A DNA stretch of 64,000 nucleotides from Bacteroidota bacterium (GCA_018266055.1 JAFDYT010000011.1:1-64000), one strand, 5' to 3'; shown: positions 9,338 through 18,054, counted from the first letter of the stretch. Numbers and translations: made by a program. Notes: a model not told the origin generated them from the letters alone.

Positions 9338-10042
9338 TTAAATATCGCCCAACTGCGGCCGGATAATTACTTCTTCTACTACACTCCTGTCGGAAATGGA
9401 ATAGGCATTGAAAATTACTTCTGCTACATCTTCCGGTTTCATAAAGCGGGTATCCGGCAGATCCACGCCATCCCAGCTCGCGGTTCGAGTGGCACCTGGC
9501 AACACCGCCGTAACGCGGATTCCGTGTTCTTTCAACTCTTCGCGCAGTACTTTCGAAAATCCCAGCAAGGCAAACTTGGAGATCGCATACGAGCCTCCGT
9601 TGGGATACGCTTTGATGCTGGCAATAGAGCACAAATTGAAGATATGCCCCGAGGCGTTTGCCTTCATGTGATTTGCCAATCCTCGCGTGACGTGGTAGGC
9701 ACTGTACAGGTTTGTTTCGATCATGCTCTCCAGATTGCCGTCAGCTTCTTCGAGTGTAGCACCGGGGATAAACTTACCAGCATTGTTGACGAGTATATCC
9801 ACAGGTCGGTCAAGGTGCAACACAAACTGGGCGAAAGCCTGGCATTCGGTCTTTACCGATGCATCCGCAACTTTTACCAACACGTTGATTCCATACTTTG
9901 CTTCCAGGTCAACTTTGAACTGCTGAAGTTCAGCTTCGTTTCGCGCACATGCCGCCACGTCAAAGCCGGCGGAGGCAAATCGTTCTGCTACAGCCCTGCC
10001 GATACCCTTCGAAGCACCCGTAATCACCACCAGCTTGTTCAT
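9338..10042 (-). CDS. SDR-family NAD(P)-dependent oxidoreductase
   Basis: A 234-residue short-chain dehydrogenase with the family signatures in order: TGASKGIGR for cofactor binding (residues 8-16), NNAG near 87, a catalytic serine in the CSIAS segment and YAISK. In the family, Tyr and Lys of YxxxK perform hydride transfer chemistry on alcohols or ketones. The sequence resembles the 3-ketoacyl-ACP reductase-like (FabG/YdfG) group, but substrate cannot be told. Its stop codon directly abuts that of the convergent M1 peptidase, with no base between them. It is divergent from mlaE. Confidence 0.9.
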   Translation of the reverse strand: MNKLVVITGASKGIGRAVAERFASAGFDVAACARNEAELQQFKVDLEAKYGINVLVKVADASVKTECQAFAQFVLHLDRPVDILVNNAGKFIPGATLEEADGNLESMIETNLYSAYHVTRGLANHMKANASGHIFNLCSIASIKAYPNGGSYAISKFALLGFSKVLREELKEHGIRVTAVLPGATRTASWDGVDLPDTRFMKPEDVAEVIFNAYSISDRSVVEEVIIRPQLGDI

Positions 10043-10062
10043 GAGAATTTATTTTATCTTTG
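10035..10062 (+). promoter_or_regulatory. Candidate promoter of the mlaE-mlaF pair
   Basis: TATCTTTG (10055-10062) fits the Bacteroidota -7 consensus TAnnTTTG exactly. A TTG (10035-10037) lies 17 bases upstream as a weak -33 element. The mlaE ATG follows 26 bases later. Confidence 0.45.
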
Positions 10063-10088
10063 AGCAATATAGTTACATCCCGAATTGA

Positions 10089-10820
10089 ATGAAAGGCTTT
10101 GGAAGGTACATGATGTTTTTAGGCTCCCTGTTTGTAAGGCGGGAGACCTTCGCTACCTACTATAAATTGATTCTTGAAGAATGCGTGCAGATCGGAGTAA
10201 ACTCCGCCCTGCTCTTTATTCTTGTGTCCACCTTCATCGGTGCGGTGACTACCGTACAGACAGCCTTCAACATGGTAAGCCCGTTAATACCGCGGTTTGT
10301 CATCGCGCAGGTAGTGCGCGAAATGGTGGTGCTGGAACTGGCGCCAACTATCATGGCGCTGATCTACGCCGGAAAAATCGGATCGAGTATGGCCAGCGGT
10401 CTCGGCACCATGCGCATCACCGAGCAGATCGATGCACTGGAAGTCATGGGTATCAATTCCTCATCGTACCTGGTGCTGCCTAAAATCGTCGCGTCAATTT
10501 TAATGTACCCGCTTCTGGTGGTGTTATCGGGAGTGTGCGCCATTATCGGAGGATACATCGTGGGAACGTTCATTCACATCATCACTCCTACCGAGTATGT
10601 TTCAGGGCTTCGCTTTGGGTTCAATAGTTTTGAAATTGTCGTCGCCCTCACCAAGTCTGTGGTGTTTTCCTTTTTGATTTCTTCGATCTCTTCTTTCAAA
10701 GGATATTTTACCAAAGGAGGCGCACTTGAAGTAGGTATTGCCAGCACAGCCGCTGTGACCACCAGCGTCATTGCCATTCTACTGGCCGATTATATCATCG
10801 TAAACCTGCTGCTGCAATGA
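10089..10820 (+). CDS. mlaE: MlaE-family ABC transporter permease
   Basis: A 243-residue inner-membrane permease of the MlaE/TTG2B family, which moves phospholipids between the two membranes with an MCE-domain partner. Typical features are about five hydrophobic segments, the conserved ELAPTIMALIYAGKIGSSM stretch near residues 82-100, then GTMRITEQIDALEVMGI. It overlaps the ATPase gene by four bases (ATGA), so the two are translationally coupled. No MCE/MlaD gene is next to it; in Bacteroidota this subunit is often encoded elsewhere or a little further off. Confidence 0.92.
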   Translation: MKGFGRYMMFLGSLFVRRETFATYYKLILEECVQIGVNSALLFILVSTFIGAVTTVQTAFNMVSPLIPRFVIAQVVREMVVLELAPTIMALIYAGKIGSSMASGLGTMRITEQIDALEVMGINSSSYLVLPKIVASILMYPLLVVLSGVCAIIGGYIVGTFIHIITPTEYVSGLRFGFNSFEIVVALTKSVVFSFLISSISSFKGYFTKGGALEVGIASTAAVTTSVIAILLADYIIVNLLLQ

Positions 10821-11566
10821 TCAAGATTAAAGATATATCTAAATCGTTTGGCGACAAGATGGTGCTGGAAAACATCAGCTCTGAATTCGACAAAGGCAAG
10901 ACTAACCTGATCATTGGATCAAGCGGTACAGGAAAGAGTGTTTTGCTGAAGTGCATTGTGGGGTTGATTTCTCCTGATAACGGACGAGTTTATTACGACC
11001 TGCGCAATTTCACCGAGGCCGACAAAGAAGAGAAATCTGAAATCCGTCGAGAAATTGGAATGCTGTTTCAGGGCGGCGCGTTGTTCGACTCCAAGAATGT
11101 CGAAGAAAATGTAATGTTTCCCCTTGATGTGCTCACCAAAATGCCGCTTGATGAGAAACTTGATCGCGCGAATCTCTGCTTGAAAAGAGTAGGCCTTGAA
11201 AACGTCAATAAAAAAGCTGTATCCGAAATAAGCGGCGGGATGAAAAAACGCGTGGGCATTGCGCGCGCCATTGTCAACTCACCGAACTATTTGTTTTGCG
11301 ATGAACCCAACTCAGGTCTTGATCCACAGACTTCCATATTGATTGATGAACTGATCCACGAAATCACACACGAACTCGACATCACTACCGTGGTGGTTAC
11401 CCACGACATGAACTCAGTGATCGGTATCGGAGAGAAAATCATTTTCCTTTACAAAGGTCACAAACTCTGGGAAGGTAACAATGCCGACATCACACATTCT
11501 GGCGTAGCTCAACTCGACGACTTCGTTTTCGCCAACAAAGTGATGAGCAAAATGAGAAGCCTTTAA
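10817..11566 (+). CDS. mlaF: MlaF-like ABC transporter ATP-binding protein
   Basis: A 249-residue ATPase that powers the MlaE permease encoded just before it. Walker A is GSSGTGKS (near residues 33-40), the Q-loop lies in MLFQGGALFD, the signature is ISGGMKKR and Walker B is YLFCDEP. A His switch follows in VVVTHDMNS. MLFQGGALFD is characteristic of the Mla/TTG2 subfamily rather than of generic importers. The C-terminal tail FANKVMSKMRSL is short. The start ATG overlaps the mlaE stop. Confidence 0.92.
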   Translation: MIKIKDISKSFGDKMVLENISSEFDKGKTNLIIGSSGTGKSVLLKCIVGLISPDNGRVYYDLRNFTEADKEEKSEIRREIGMLFQGGALFDSKNVEENVMFPLDVLTKMPLDEKLDRANLCLKRVGLENVNKKAVSEISGGMKKRVGIARAIVNSPNYLFCDEPNSGLDPQTSILIDELIHEITHELDITTVVVTHDMNSVIGIGEKIIFLYKGHKLWEGNNADITHSGVAQLDDFVFANKVMSKMRSL

Positions 11567-11598
11567 CCTGTGTTTTTCTATTCTTAGTAAACACCAGG
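11567..11598. terminator. Weak bidirectional hairpin between convergent genes
   Basis: CCTGTGTTT and AAACACCAGG pair with one bulged C around a 13-base loop, between the mlaF stop and the histidine kinase stop. A T-run appears only about ten bases later on the plus strand, so termination is uncertain. Confidence 0.35.
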
Positions 11599-11601
11599 AG
11601 A

Positions 11602-14600
11602 TCAATCTTTTTTAAACCGGACGTAAAAAGTAGTACCGCTTCCTGGTCTCGTAGTGAAAGCGATGGTCGCTCCCATACGCTCAAGTCCTTGCTTTGAAAT
11701 GGCCAGTCCAAGGCCTGATCCGGTTTTCTTGGTGCTGAAGTGTGGCAAGAAAATCCGCGCTTGAATTTCAGAAGCTATGCCCATACCCTTGTCTGTGATT
11801 GAAACTGTATACTCCGTCTGGCTACTTTCCACAGCAAGGTCTACCTCACTCCTGCCGTCTTTGCCGGCCTGCAAGCCATTAATGATGAGATTGGAAAATA
11901 TGCGGGTTAGAAGTTTCTCGTCGCTACGGATGAACATCATTTCAGCAGGTCTTATAAAACGAACTTTCCCTTCCGGGTGATTTTGAAACAAGCTAGTCAC
12001 GTTATTCAAAAGGGAATTAAGATCAACACGGGTAAGCTCAGGCTCAGGCATAGAAGCAAACGCACTGAACGAACTTGCAATCCCATTCAAAATCTCAACC
12101 TGGTCAAGCATTGTTTGCAGTGATTTCTTCAAACGGTCTTTGCTTATCTCTGTTTCTCCCATTGATTGCTCCATGTGCTGTAGCGTCAGCTTCATCGGGG
12201 TTAGTGGGTTTTTAATCTCGTGCGCCACCTGCTGCGCGATCTCCCGCCACGCCTGCTCCTTCTGTATCTTCACAAGATCAGCCCGGTTTTTCTCAAGTGT
12301 ATCAAGCATTGAGTTATACTGAGATACCATCAACCCAATCTCATCATCACTCTTCCATTCGATAGGCTGATTATTCTGAAGACTAGTAGTCTTTAGTTTC
12401 TTAGCAATGAACCGGAGTGGGTTAGTCAGCGAATGCGTGGCACCAACGGTAAGAATTGAGAAAAATATAAACACTACAGCGAAAGTCACCAGAATGTTTG
12501 ATAAGGCTATAATCCTTGCATTGTCAGACGAAGATTCGAAAAAAGGCAGCTCAAGCAACCCAATTAGTTTGCCATTCCGCGAAGACTTTATAGGGAAGAA
12601 AGAACTATAATACTCCAGCGAGCCAATACGGCACGGTGCTTTGTAATTGTTGAATTGTTCCAATACAATTTTTTCCCAGGCTCTTCGGTCCGCCAGAGGC
12701 ATGATCAACCCATTTTTAAAAATGGCAGGCTGACTCGAGGCCATCAATTCACCGGAAAGGCTATATACATTTGCTTCCGTGGAATTCGACTGGGCTATCT
12801 CTGCCAGGCGCTGCTGAAATCCGCTGACGTAATTGCTGGAGTCAGGGAAGCTATGCTGCAACGCAGAAACATCTTCTGTAATCAACGATCCTTTATCCTG
12901 AATTTCTCTTTCCAACTGTAACTCATTGGATTGACCGATTAGCCGTAAGGAAAGGACACTCACTGCGATCAACGGAAGGATAAAAGCTGCATAGAAATAA
13001 ACCTGAATACGCGTAGAGTAGTTGATGAAACTTCGGGGCGAAGAAATCCACCGGAAGACCAGAAAAACAAAAATGAGCATTGCTCCCTGCACAAAGAGAA
13101 ATGAAAAATTGGCGACCATTCCCAACGTAGAATACGAAGGTGCCACTACCACAGCACGTCGGCCCGCATCATCTTCATTGCCTACCAGCCAGTTGCCTTC
13201 CCAATTAATTCCCTCGCGGTAAAGCCGGGAGTCACCCAATAGGTTTCGATCAAAATCCTTTTCGAAATTGAAATTTCCAAAACTGTTTACGATAGTGTCT
13301 TTCTCAAAAAAACCGTAACTAAAATCGCGAGCACCTTGGGCCTGCGTAAATCGCCCATCCACAAGAAGCTCTGGATAAACCTGATGAGGAATTACTTTCT
13401 TTAAAGACAGCGTCAGCAATGCATAGCCACTAGTCGATTTATGACGCATCACAGGCACCACCACAAAATAACGCTTCACTGCATCAGTCAATGAGCCATT
13501 GATAAGGTAGACATTGGCAAAGGTTGTCTTATTAGCATCATTTTCAAATTGCCGGATTGTCGTAGCGAAGTTTACATTCGTTTCCCTGTCGGCAGGGCTT
13601 CCGTCCATTGTAAATAAATCAACTTTCACTTCGTATCGATTGAGGTAACTGTTAAGATGTTGTTGCCGGATTTTTTGACGCACTCCGTGTTTGGTTAGTA
13701 GCGGATTAGAAAGGCTTGCCGCAATGAAAGGGTCCTCCGATATCTTGGCAGCCGATTCATTGAGTAAATATTCCGCCAGCACATCATGGCTATTCAGGTT
13801 TTCAGCCCAACGCGACATCGCCTTAATTTTCTTTTCCTCTGCAAAATGTTTTACACCCAAGGCGCTCTGCGTGCTGTACATGATCACTGCCATTAAAAGA
13901 AAGAGAAAAGACCTGTAATGAGTGGTGGTTACAGAAAATAAGAATGAAGCAAAATACAACAGCACAATGCAGGTAGCGCCCACGATGAGGGTTACCCAAT
14001 AATCTAAATCCGATAAAATAAAATAAGTGACGAAAAGAATTGCCGCTGCCAATAAGCAAAGCATAAACTGCAGCGAACCGGAAACAAGCGCCTTTACCCA
14101 TCGCACAAAAACAGTGAGAAAGAAAAAGGAACTCAACGTACCCAACAACAATGCGGCGTACGCCATTGCCCGAAGCCCAGTGAAGTATACAGTTGCTGTA
14201 ATATCAAACGGAATTGCCGAATCGTGAAAAACAGATTCAACATAGAGGTAAGGGAAAAGAAAGGAAAAGAACGAAGCTGTAAGCAGCGTTATTACAAGGA
14301 TAACTTTTTGGCGAGGCTGAAGTCGTAACGAATTTTTAACAAAATCACTTCGCTGGTAAAATAAAAATAAATAGGCACACGAAACTGTGACTATTAAAGT
14401 ATTGAAAAACAAATCACCTAGCGAGGAGTTGAACGAGGAAGAAGCAAAAAAACGTGAATCAAAATACGCTGACGAAATCCATCGAGCCGGAAACGAAAAT
14501 TGAACCATCAGAATTCTCAACCCTGCAAGGCAGGTAAACATCAACCCAAACACAAGCCAATACCGCCGCAGATTGTGAAGATGCATTAACACTCCACCCA

Positions 14601-15216
14601 GCGTCACTAAGAAAATCACTACGGCTAGTAACGTGAGTACAAGCGCAGGTCGATTTTCTATAGAGGGATGGTCAGGTGCTACTATTTTAAAAATACAATT
14701 CGACCGAACATCTATGCATATGCCTTTGCCATCCGTTGGCGCTTTGATTTCCACATCCTTTACAGGAAAGATTTCTTCGTTCCAACTTGAATTTAGGTAG
14801 CGATTCGTGATTTCATACTTTTTTTTCAACGGAATAATGCACACCAACCAACGCCTCTCCCCTGCTTTCTTCTTGTACACCAGTGCATCTGCGCGTGAAG
14901 TCTGCACGAGCTGTAACGAATCTGTGCCTTGCAACTGCCAAAAGTCGAGCGCAAGGTCATTCCTGCTCCACTTTAGAATAGCACTTTCACTTATTAAAAA
15001 GAAATTATGGTTCGCCAACGACCACGGATGGGCTACCGAATCATAAAGAAGGAGATTTCCTTCTTTGCTGATGACCTGAAAATCTCTTTGAAGATTGCCT
15101 GCGATTTTCTCAGCTAATACTTCGCCAGTGTAATTCTTTCCTTCGGAGAGACTAAAAAAAATTGCAATGAGCAAAAGGAGAACTGAAGCCGCACCCGAAT
15201 AAAAATATTTAACCAT
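11602..15216 (-). CDS. Giant NtrY-like membrane sensor histidine kinase
   Basis: A 1,204-residue sensor kinase. An N-terminal membrane helix is followed by a soluble stretch and then a cluster of roughly ten hydrophobic segments (about 195-470). A second soluble sensor region and another membrane helix lead to a HAMP-like linker. The kinase core shows the phospho-acceptor histidine in VAHEIKNPLTPMKL (near residue 999), the N-box NLIINGLQA, DKGMGI and GSGLGLAI. The H-box is of the NtrY type, and C-terminal residues end with the kinase fold, so there is no receiver domain. No response regulator is adjacent. The signal sensed is unknown. Confidence 0.88.
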   Translation of the reverse strand: MVKYFYSGAASVLLLLIAIFFSLSEGKNYTGEVLAEKIAGNLQRDFQVISKEGNLLLYDSVAHPWSLANHNFFLISESAILKWSRNDLALDFWQLQGTDSLQLVQTSRADALVYKKKAGERRWLVCIIPLKKKYEITNRYLNSSWNEEIFPVKDVEIKAPTDGKGICIDVRSNCIFKIVAPDHPSIENRPALVLTLLAVVIFLVTLGGVLMHLHNLRRYWLVFGLMFTCLAGLRILMVQFSFPARWISSAYFDSRFFASSSFNSSLGDLFFNTLIVTVSCAYLFLFYQRSDFVKNSLRLQPRQKVILVITLLTASFFSFLFPYLYVESVFHDSAIPFDITATVYFTGLRAMAYAALLLGTLSSFFFLTVFVRWVKALVSGSLQFMLCLLAAAILFVTYFILSDLDYWVTLIVGATCIVLLYFASFLFSVTTTHYRSFLFLLMAVIMYSTQSALGVKHFAEEKKIKAMSRWAENLNSHDVLAEYLLNESAAKISEDPFIAASLSNPLLTKHGVRQKIRQQHLNSYLNRYEVKVDLFTMDGSPADRETNVNFATTIRQFENDANKTTFANVYLINGSLTDAVKRYFVVVPVMRHKSTSGYALLTLSLKKVIPHQVYPELLVDGRFTQAQGARDFSYGFFEKDTIVNSFGNFNFEKDFDRNLLGDSRLYREGINWEGNWLVGNEDDAGRRAVVVAPSYSTLGMVANFSFLFVQGAMLIFVFLVFRWISSPRSFINYSTRIQVYFYAAFILPLIAVSVLSLRLIGQSNELQLEREIQDKGSLITEDVSALQHSFPDSSNYVSGFQQRLAEIAQSNSTEANVYSLSGELMASSQPAIFKNGLIMPLADRRAWEKIVLEQFNNYKAPCRIGSLEYYSSFFPIKSSRNGKLIGLLELPFFESSSDNARIIALSNILVTFAVVFIFFSILTVGATHSLTNPLRFIAKKLKTTSLQNNQPIEWKSDDEIGLMVSQYNSMLDTLEKNRADLVKIQKEQAWREIAQQVAHEIKNPLTPMKLTLQHMEQSMGETEISKDRLKKSLQTMLDQVEILNGIASSFSAFASMPEPELTRVDLNSLLNNVTSLFQNHPEGKVRFIRPAEMMFIRSDEKLLTRIFSNLIINGLQAGKDGRSEVDLAVESSQTEYTVSITDKGMGIASEIQARIFLPHFSTKKTGSGLGLAISKQGLERMGATIAFTTRPGSGTTFYVRFKKD

Positions 15217-15258
15217 GAGGTTATTTTGATTGAACCAACATGAATATTGAAAGAAGAG

Positions 15259-15624
15259 TTAAGGCTTCTTCGTTAACCCGCCGAACCAATACAAAAACAA
15301 AATGCGAGAATACCTGAAACTAATTGGGATAAAAAACAAAACCGACACCAGGGTAGATACCACGTAAACCCAGTCAGGCGGATTGAACAGAACATAGAGC
15401 GCCACCCATACAGCGAAAAACAGTGCTACTGTAAAGGCATAACTCACGTAAAGAGCACCGAAATAAAAACCTGGCTCGGGTTCAAAGCTTACCTTACAGT
15501 TGTCGCACACAGCATTCATCTGAGCGAATTTTCCCAGGCGACGAAGAGGGTATTTAAAAATAGCTCCTTCCCTGCACCGCGGGCATCTACCTTGCCAAAT
15601 GGCTGCTAATCTGCTGCGCTGCAT
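15259..15624 (-). CDS. DUF983 membrane protein
   Basis: A 121-residue protein with a cysteine pair CPRC near residue 12 and a second pair CDNC near 38, a likely metal-binding ribbon. The FEPEPGFYFGALYVSYAFTV segment and two further membrane helices follow, which is the DUF983 pattern. DUF983 genes often sit near respiratory oxidase genes. The ATG at 15622-15624 gives the normal family start; it lies inside the last 38 bases of the upstream 83-residue gene. A longer frame open to 15795 has no family similarity and is only overlap. Confidence 0.8.
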   Translation of the reverse strand: MQRSRLAAIWQGRCPRCREGAIFKYPLRRLGKFAQMNAVCDNCKVSFEPEPGFYFGALYVSYAFTVALFFAVWVALYVLFNPPDWVYVVSTLVSVLFFIPISFRYSRILFLYWFGGLTKKP

Positions 15625-15838
15625 TCTTTTTGCTGGTTCGGTACCAAAAATAGGCCAATATGCTGATGAATAGATAAGGAGAAACGAACAAATAAAGTAT
15701 TCCGAAGTTGATTCCTGCCGCGATACCAATATGTCCGTTGCTGATGTTATTTTCGAGGGTTGCTTTACACATAGCACATTGCGCCTGGGCTGCAACCACG
15801 CCTGAGAGGAAAATTAGAATCAATACAATTCTTTTCAT
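15587..15838 (-). CDS. Small CxxC membrane protein of the oxidase cluster
   Basis: An 83-residue protein: signal-like segment MKRIVLILIFLSGVVAAQA, then QCAMCKATLE with a CxxC pair right after the predicted cleavage site, one membrane helix (LYLFVSPYLFISILAYFWY) and a short basic tail. I recognise similar QCAMC proteins beside oxidase genes in Bacteroidota, but they have no assigned function. The CxxC would face the periplasm and could handle copper or a disulfide (inference). The start overlaps the DUF420 stop by three bases, and its 3' end overlaps DUF983. Confidence 0.75.
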   Translation of the reverse strand: MKRIVLILIFLSGVVAAQAQCAMCKATLENNISNGHIGIAAGINFGILYLFVSPYLFISILAYFWYRTSKKNAAQQISSHLAR

Positions 15839-16362
15839 TTCATTCGATAGTAAGGACTTATCATCAAATAAACCACCACACCGGTAATCGACACATACAA
15901 CCAAATCGGGAAAGTAAATTTAGCCAATCGCCTATGCCTTTCAAAATTACCTGCTTGGGCTCGAGAAAATGTAAAGAGGACAAAAGGAATAACCGTTATT
16001 GACAACAAAATGTGTGAAATCAGAATGAAAAAGTACACGTATCGAATAACCCCCTCTCCTCCAAACTCAGTTGATTCGGTCGTGATATGATAAAGAACAT
16101 ACATGATCAGGAATAATCCCGACAAGGCAAGGCAAACTTTAATCAAGCCCTCGTGCGTTTTTCTATCTCCATTTTTTATAGCGATCAAGGATAATAGCAG
16201 AAGCACCGCGGTTACTCCGTTGATTGCTGCGTAAATCGGCGGAAGAAAGGTAAAGTCGTATCCGGGAATTTTAATGCCGAATAAAGCGGCAACGGCAACT
16301 GGAATTGCTATCGAGAGAATGATGATCAGCTTCTTATGCTGCTCAGGCTGGGGAGTCTCCAT
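15835..16362 (-). CDS. DUF420 family membrane protein
   Basis: A 175-residue integral membrane protein with about five helices. The motifs are FLPPIYAAINGVTAVLLLLS, KTHEGLIKVCLALSGLFLI and, later, RHRRLAKFTFPIWLYVSITG, with conserved histidines near helix ends. These are typical of DUF420 (CtaM-like) proteins, which are encoded in haem-copper oxidase clusters and required for assembly in some bacteria. The gene follows the SCO-like gene by two bases and overlaps the next gene, so the four genes 16850 to 15259 are one unit. Confidence 0.88.
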   Translation of the reverse strand: METPQPEQHKKLIIILSIAIPVAVAALFGIKIPGYDFTFLPPIYAAINGVTAVLLLLSLIAIKNGDRKTHEGLIKVCLALSGLFLIMYVLYHITTESTEFGGEGVIRYVYFFILISHILLSITVIPFVLFTFSRAQAGNFERHRRLAKFTFPIWLYVSITGVVVYLMISPYYRMK

Positions 16363-16364
16363 TT

Positions 16365-16850
16365 CTATTTTTTTAAGAGGATTTCAAGTTCAATTTCCAA
16401 GCGATCTAATTCTTCACGGCTTGACAACGAGTAATAGCCGCGAATTCTTTTTTGATCATCCGTAAGCACTGCATTCCACGGCTTCTTCATCAACAAGTCG
16501 CATGCCTTTACATTCTCCCATACACCTCCGCTCAAGCTGTCCAGATTTATCAATTGTAGTCCTACAGGCTTTCCGCTTTCCAATCCACGAATTAATTCCT
16601 TTTTCTCATCAGAAGTTAATCCGGAAATCCAAAGCGCTGCGCCCTTGGTCCATTTCACTTTATTTAGCACTGAATCAGAAAGGTAATATTGCCCTTTGGA
16701 TGAACGATGACACTCCGTGGGAGCATCATTCAAACCATCTTTGTAATACACCGGAATGTCAAATTGATTGTTGCCGAATATCTTCAGGAATATGAAAATC
16801 AAACCTGGCAACACAAACGCCAGCACCAGTAAGATTGATTTTTTATTCAT
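16365..16850 (-). CDS. SCO-like thioredoxin-fold protein without the copper-binding CxxxC
   Basis: A 161-residue protein with an N-terminal membrane anchor (SILLVLAFVLPGLIFIFL), then GNNQFDIPVYY, which resembles the opening of Bacteroidota SCO1/SenC proteins. The end (LTDDQKRIRGYYSLSSREEL, then a helix ending in LLKK) resembles the last strand and helix of that family. SCO proteins deliver copper to the CuA site of oxidase subunit II through CxxxC and a histidine; here no CxxxC is present, only single cysteines at TECHR and KACDL. The position, next to DUF420, is where a SCO gene is expected. A divergent or degenerate SCO is the best reading. Confidence 0.6.
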   Translation of the reverse strand: MNKKSILLVLAFVLPGLIFIFLKIFGNNQFDIPVYYKDGLNDAPTECHRSSKGQYYLSDSVLNKVKWTKGAALWISGLTSDEKKELIRGLESGKPVGLQLINLDSLSGGVWENVKACDLLMKKPWNAVLTDDQKRIRGYYSLSSREELDRLEIELEILLKK

Positions 16851-16863
16851 TGAAGTAACAACA

Positions 16864-16901
16864 TAAAAAGAAGGCTAAAGTTCTTCGAACCTTAGCCTTC
16901 T
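16864..16901 (-). terminator. Terminator of the respiratory operon
   Basis: The perfect 10-base arms AGAAGGCTAA (16869-16878) and TTAGCCTTCT (16892-16901) lie just behind the subunit IV gene. Read on the minus strand the hairpin runs into TTTTT. It separates the act-cox operon from the SCO-like group, which would depend on read-through or its own promoter. Confidence 0.85.
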
Positions 16902-16919
16902 AAAAGGATTTTGATTCGA

Positions 16920-17258
16920 TCAGAAATGAAGGAAATTTATGTTCGAAAGTTGAAAGCCCTCATAAAGAAATGCTACCAACATCCAAACAATAAATATGAT
17001 GGGGATAAGTATGGACCAAAACAATACTTTGGTCTCATAGCGTAAGTGCATAAACTCACCCACGATATATCCGGCCTTCACAATAGTCATCACCACAAAG
17101 ATGAATGTCTTCATCACGCCATGGGCAAGTGTGAAGGCTACCACGAATTCAACCGCTGTGATAATACCGAGGATCAATGCCACCTTCCAGAGGTGAGCAA
17201 TCTTTGCCTTATCGGGAGGAAGTACTACAACTTCCGGTTCATGAGAATGATGTGCCAT
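16920..17258 (-). CDS. ctaF: Cytochrome c oxidase subunit IV family protein
   Basis: A 112-residue membrane protein with three helices (VALILGIITAVEFVVAF, TFIFVVMTIVKAGYIVGEF, ILIPIIFIVWMLVAFLYEGF) and the HLRYETK loop. It matches the small fourth subunit of bacterial haem-copper oxidases (CyoD/CtaF class), which stabilises the complex without binding cofactors. The N-terminus is histidine-rich (MAHHSHEPE). It is the last gene of the operon, directly before a strong terminator. Confidence 0.88.
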   Translation of the reverse strand: MAHHSHEPEVVVLPPDKAKIAHLWKVALILGIITAVEFVVAFTLAHGVMKTFIFVVMTIVKAGYIVGEFMHLRYETKVLFWSILIPIIFIVWMLVAFLYEGFQLSNINFLHF

Positions 17259-17270
17259 GCTAATGTGTTT

Positions 17271-18044
17271 TTAAACGAGGTAAAAGAATGTAAATACAAA
17301 GACCCAAACCAGATCCACAAAGTGCCAGTACAAACCGACTTTCTCTACCATTTCGTAGCTTCCTCTACGGTTGTACACGCCAGTCACTGTGTTATAATAG
17401 ATAAGGAAATTGAGCAACACACCGCTGAACACGTGAAATCCGTGGAAACCGGTGATGAAGAAAAAGAAGTCAGCAAAATCCTGAGGACCGTATTGGTTCA
17501 TGTGCAAGTTGGCACCGAAAATTTTCACTTGATCCCACACGCCGGTAGATGTATTGAAAACATTTTTTATAGTCGGCGTTCCAGTACCCACGATGAAGTG
17601 AGTCCACTCCCAAGCCTGACAGCTTAAGAAAGTAATACCTCCAAGGATAGTCCACAACATCCATTTCTCAACAGCTTTGCGATCCATGCGATGTCCGGCC
17701 TCTACCGCCAATACCATCGTTACACTCGACATGATCAACACAAAAGTCATGAATCCTACAAACACAAGCGGCAATGAAACTCCATGAAGGAAAGGAACCG
17801 CCTCAAACACTTTTTCAGGAACTGGCCAGTATTCGGTGGAGAATACAAACGCTTCGTGAGCACCGGTAAAAGCCGGGTGCGAAGAGCGAATTAATCCATA
17901 AGTGATCAATAATCCTGAAAAGGTGAAGGCATCCGAAAGGAGGAAGAACCACATCATGAGCTTGCCGTAGCTAACGCCCATAGGTGATACCCCGCCATCC
18001 CAAACGCTTCTTCCCGGAACTGTAGTGGTTGTAGAATGTGACAT
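17271..18044 (-). CDS. ctaE: Cytochrome c oxidase subunit III
   Basis: A 257-residue subunit III with seven predicted membrane helices. Landmarks include FFLLSDAFTFSGLLITYGLI near residues 32-51, CQAWEWTHFI, the FFITGFHGFHVFSGVL helix and the closing YWHFVDLVWVFVFTFFYLV. Subunit III has no metal centre but keeps proton uptake and turnover stable. A second, shorter subunit III gene lies directly upstream (18055-18642), so the complex has a pair of III-type proteins, as in other Bacteroidota. Confidence 0.93.
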   Translation of the reverse strand: MSHSTTTTVPGRSVWDGGVSPMGVSYGKLMMWFFLLSDAFTFSGLLITYGLIRSSHPAFTGAHEAFVFSTEYWPVPEKVFEAVPFLHGVSLPLVFVGFMTFVLIMSSVTMVLAVEAGHRMDRKAVEKWMLWTILGGITFLSCQAWEWTHFIVGTGTPTIKNVFNTSTGVWDQVKIFGANLHMNQYGPQDFADFFFFITGFHGFHVFSGVLLNFLIYYNTVTGVYNRRGSYEMVEKVGLYWHFVDLVWVFVFTFFYLV

Positions 18045-18054
18045 GTTGATTAAT

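Noticed and set aside
15625-15795. N-terminal extension of DUF983 protein
   Set aside because: The extra 57 codons come from the overlapping small gene's other frame and lack similarity; the family start is at 15624.
16851-16919. Riboswitch or small RNA before the SCO-like gene
   Set aside because: The only structure is a standard hairpin with a T-run on the minus strand, best explained as the operon terminator.
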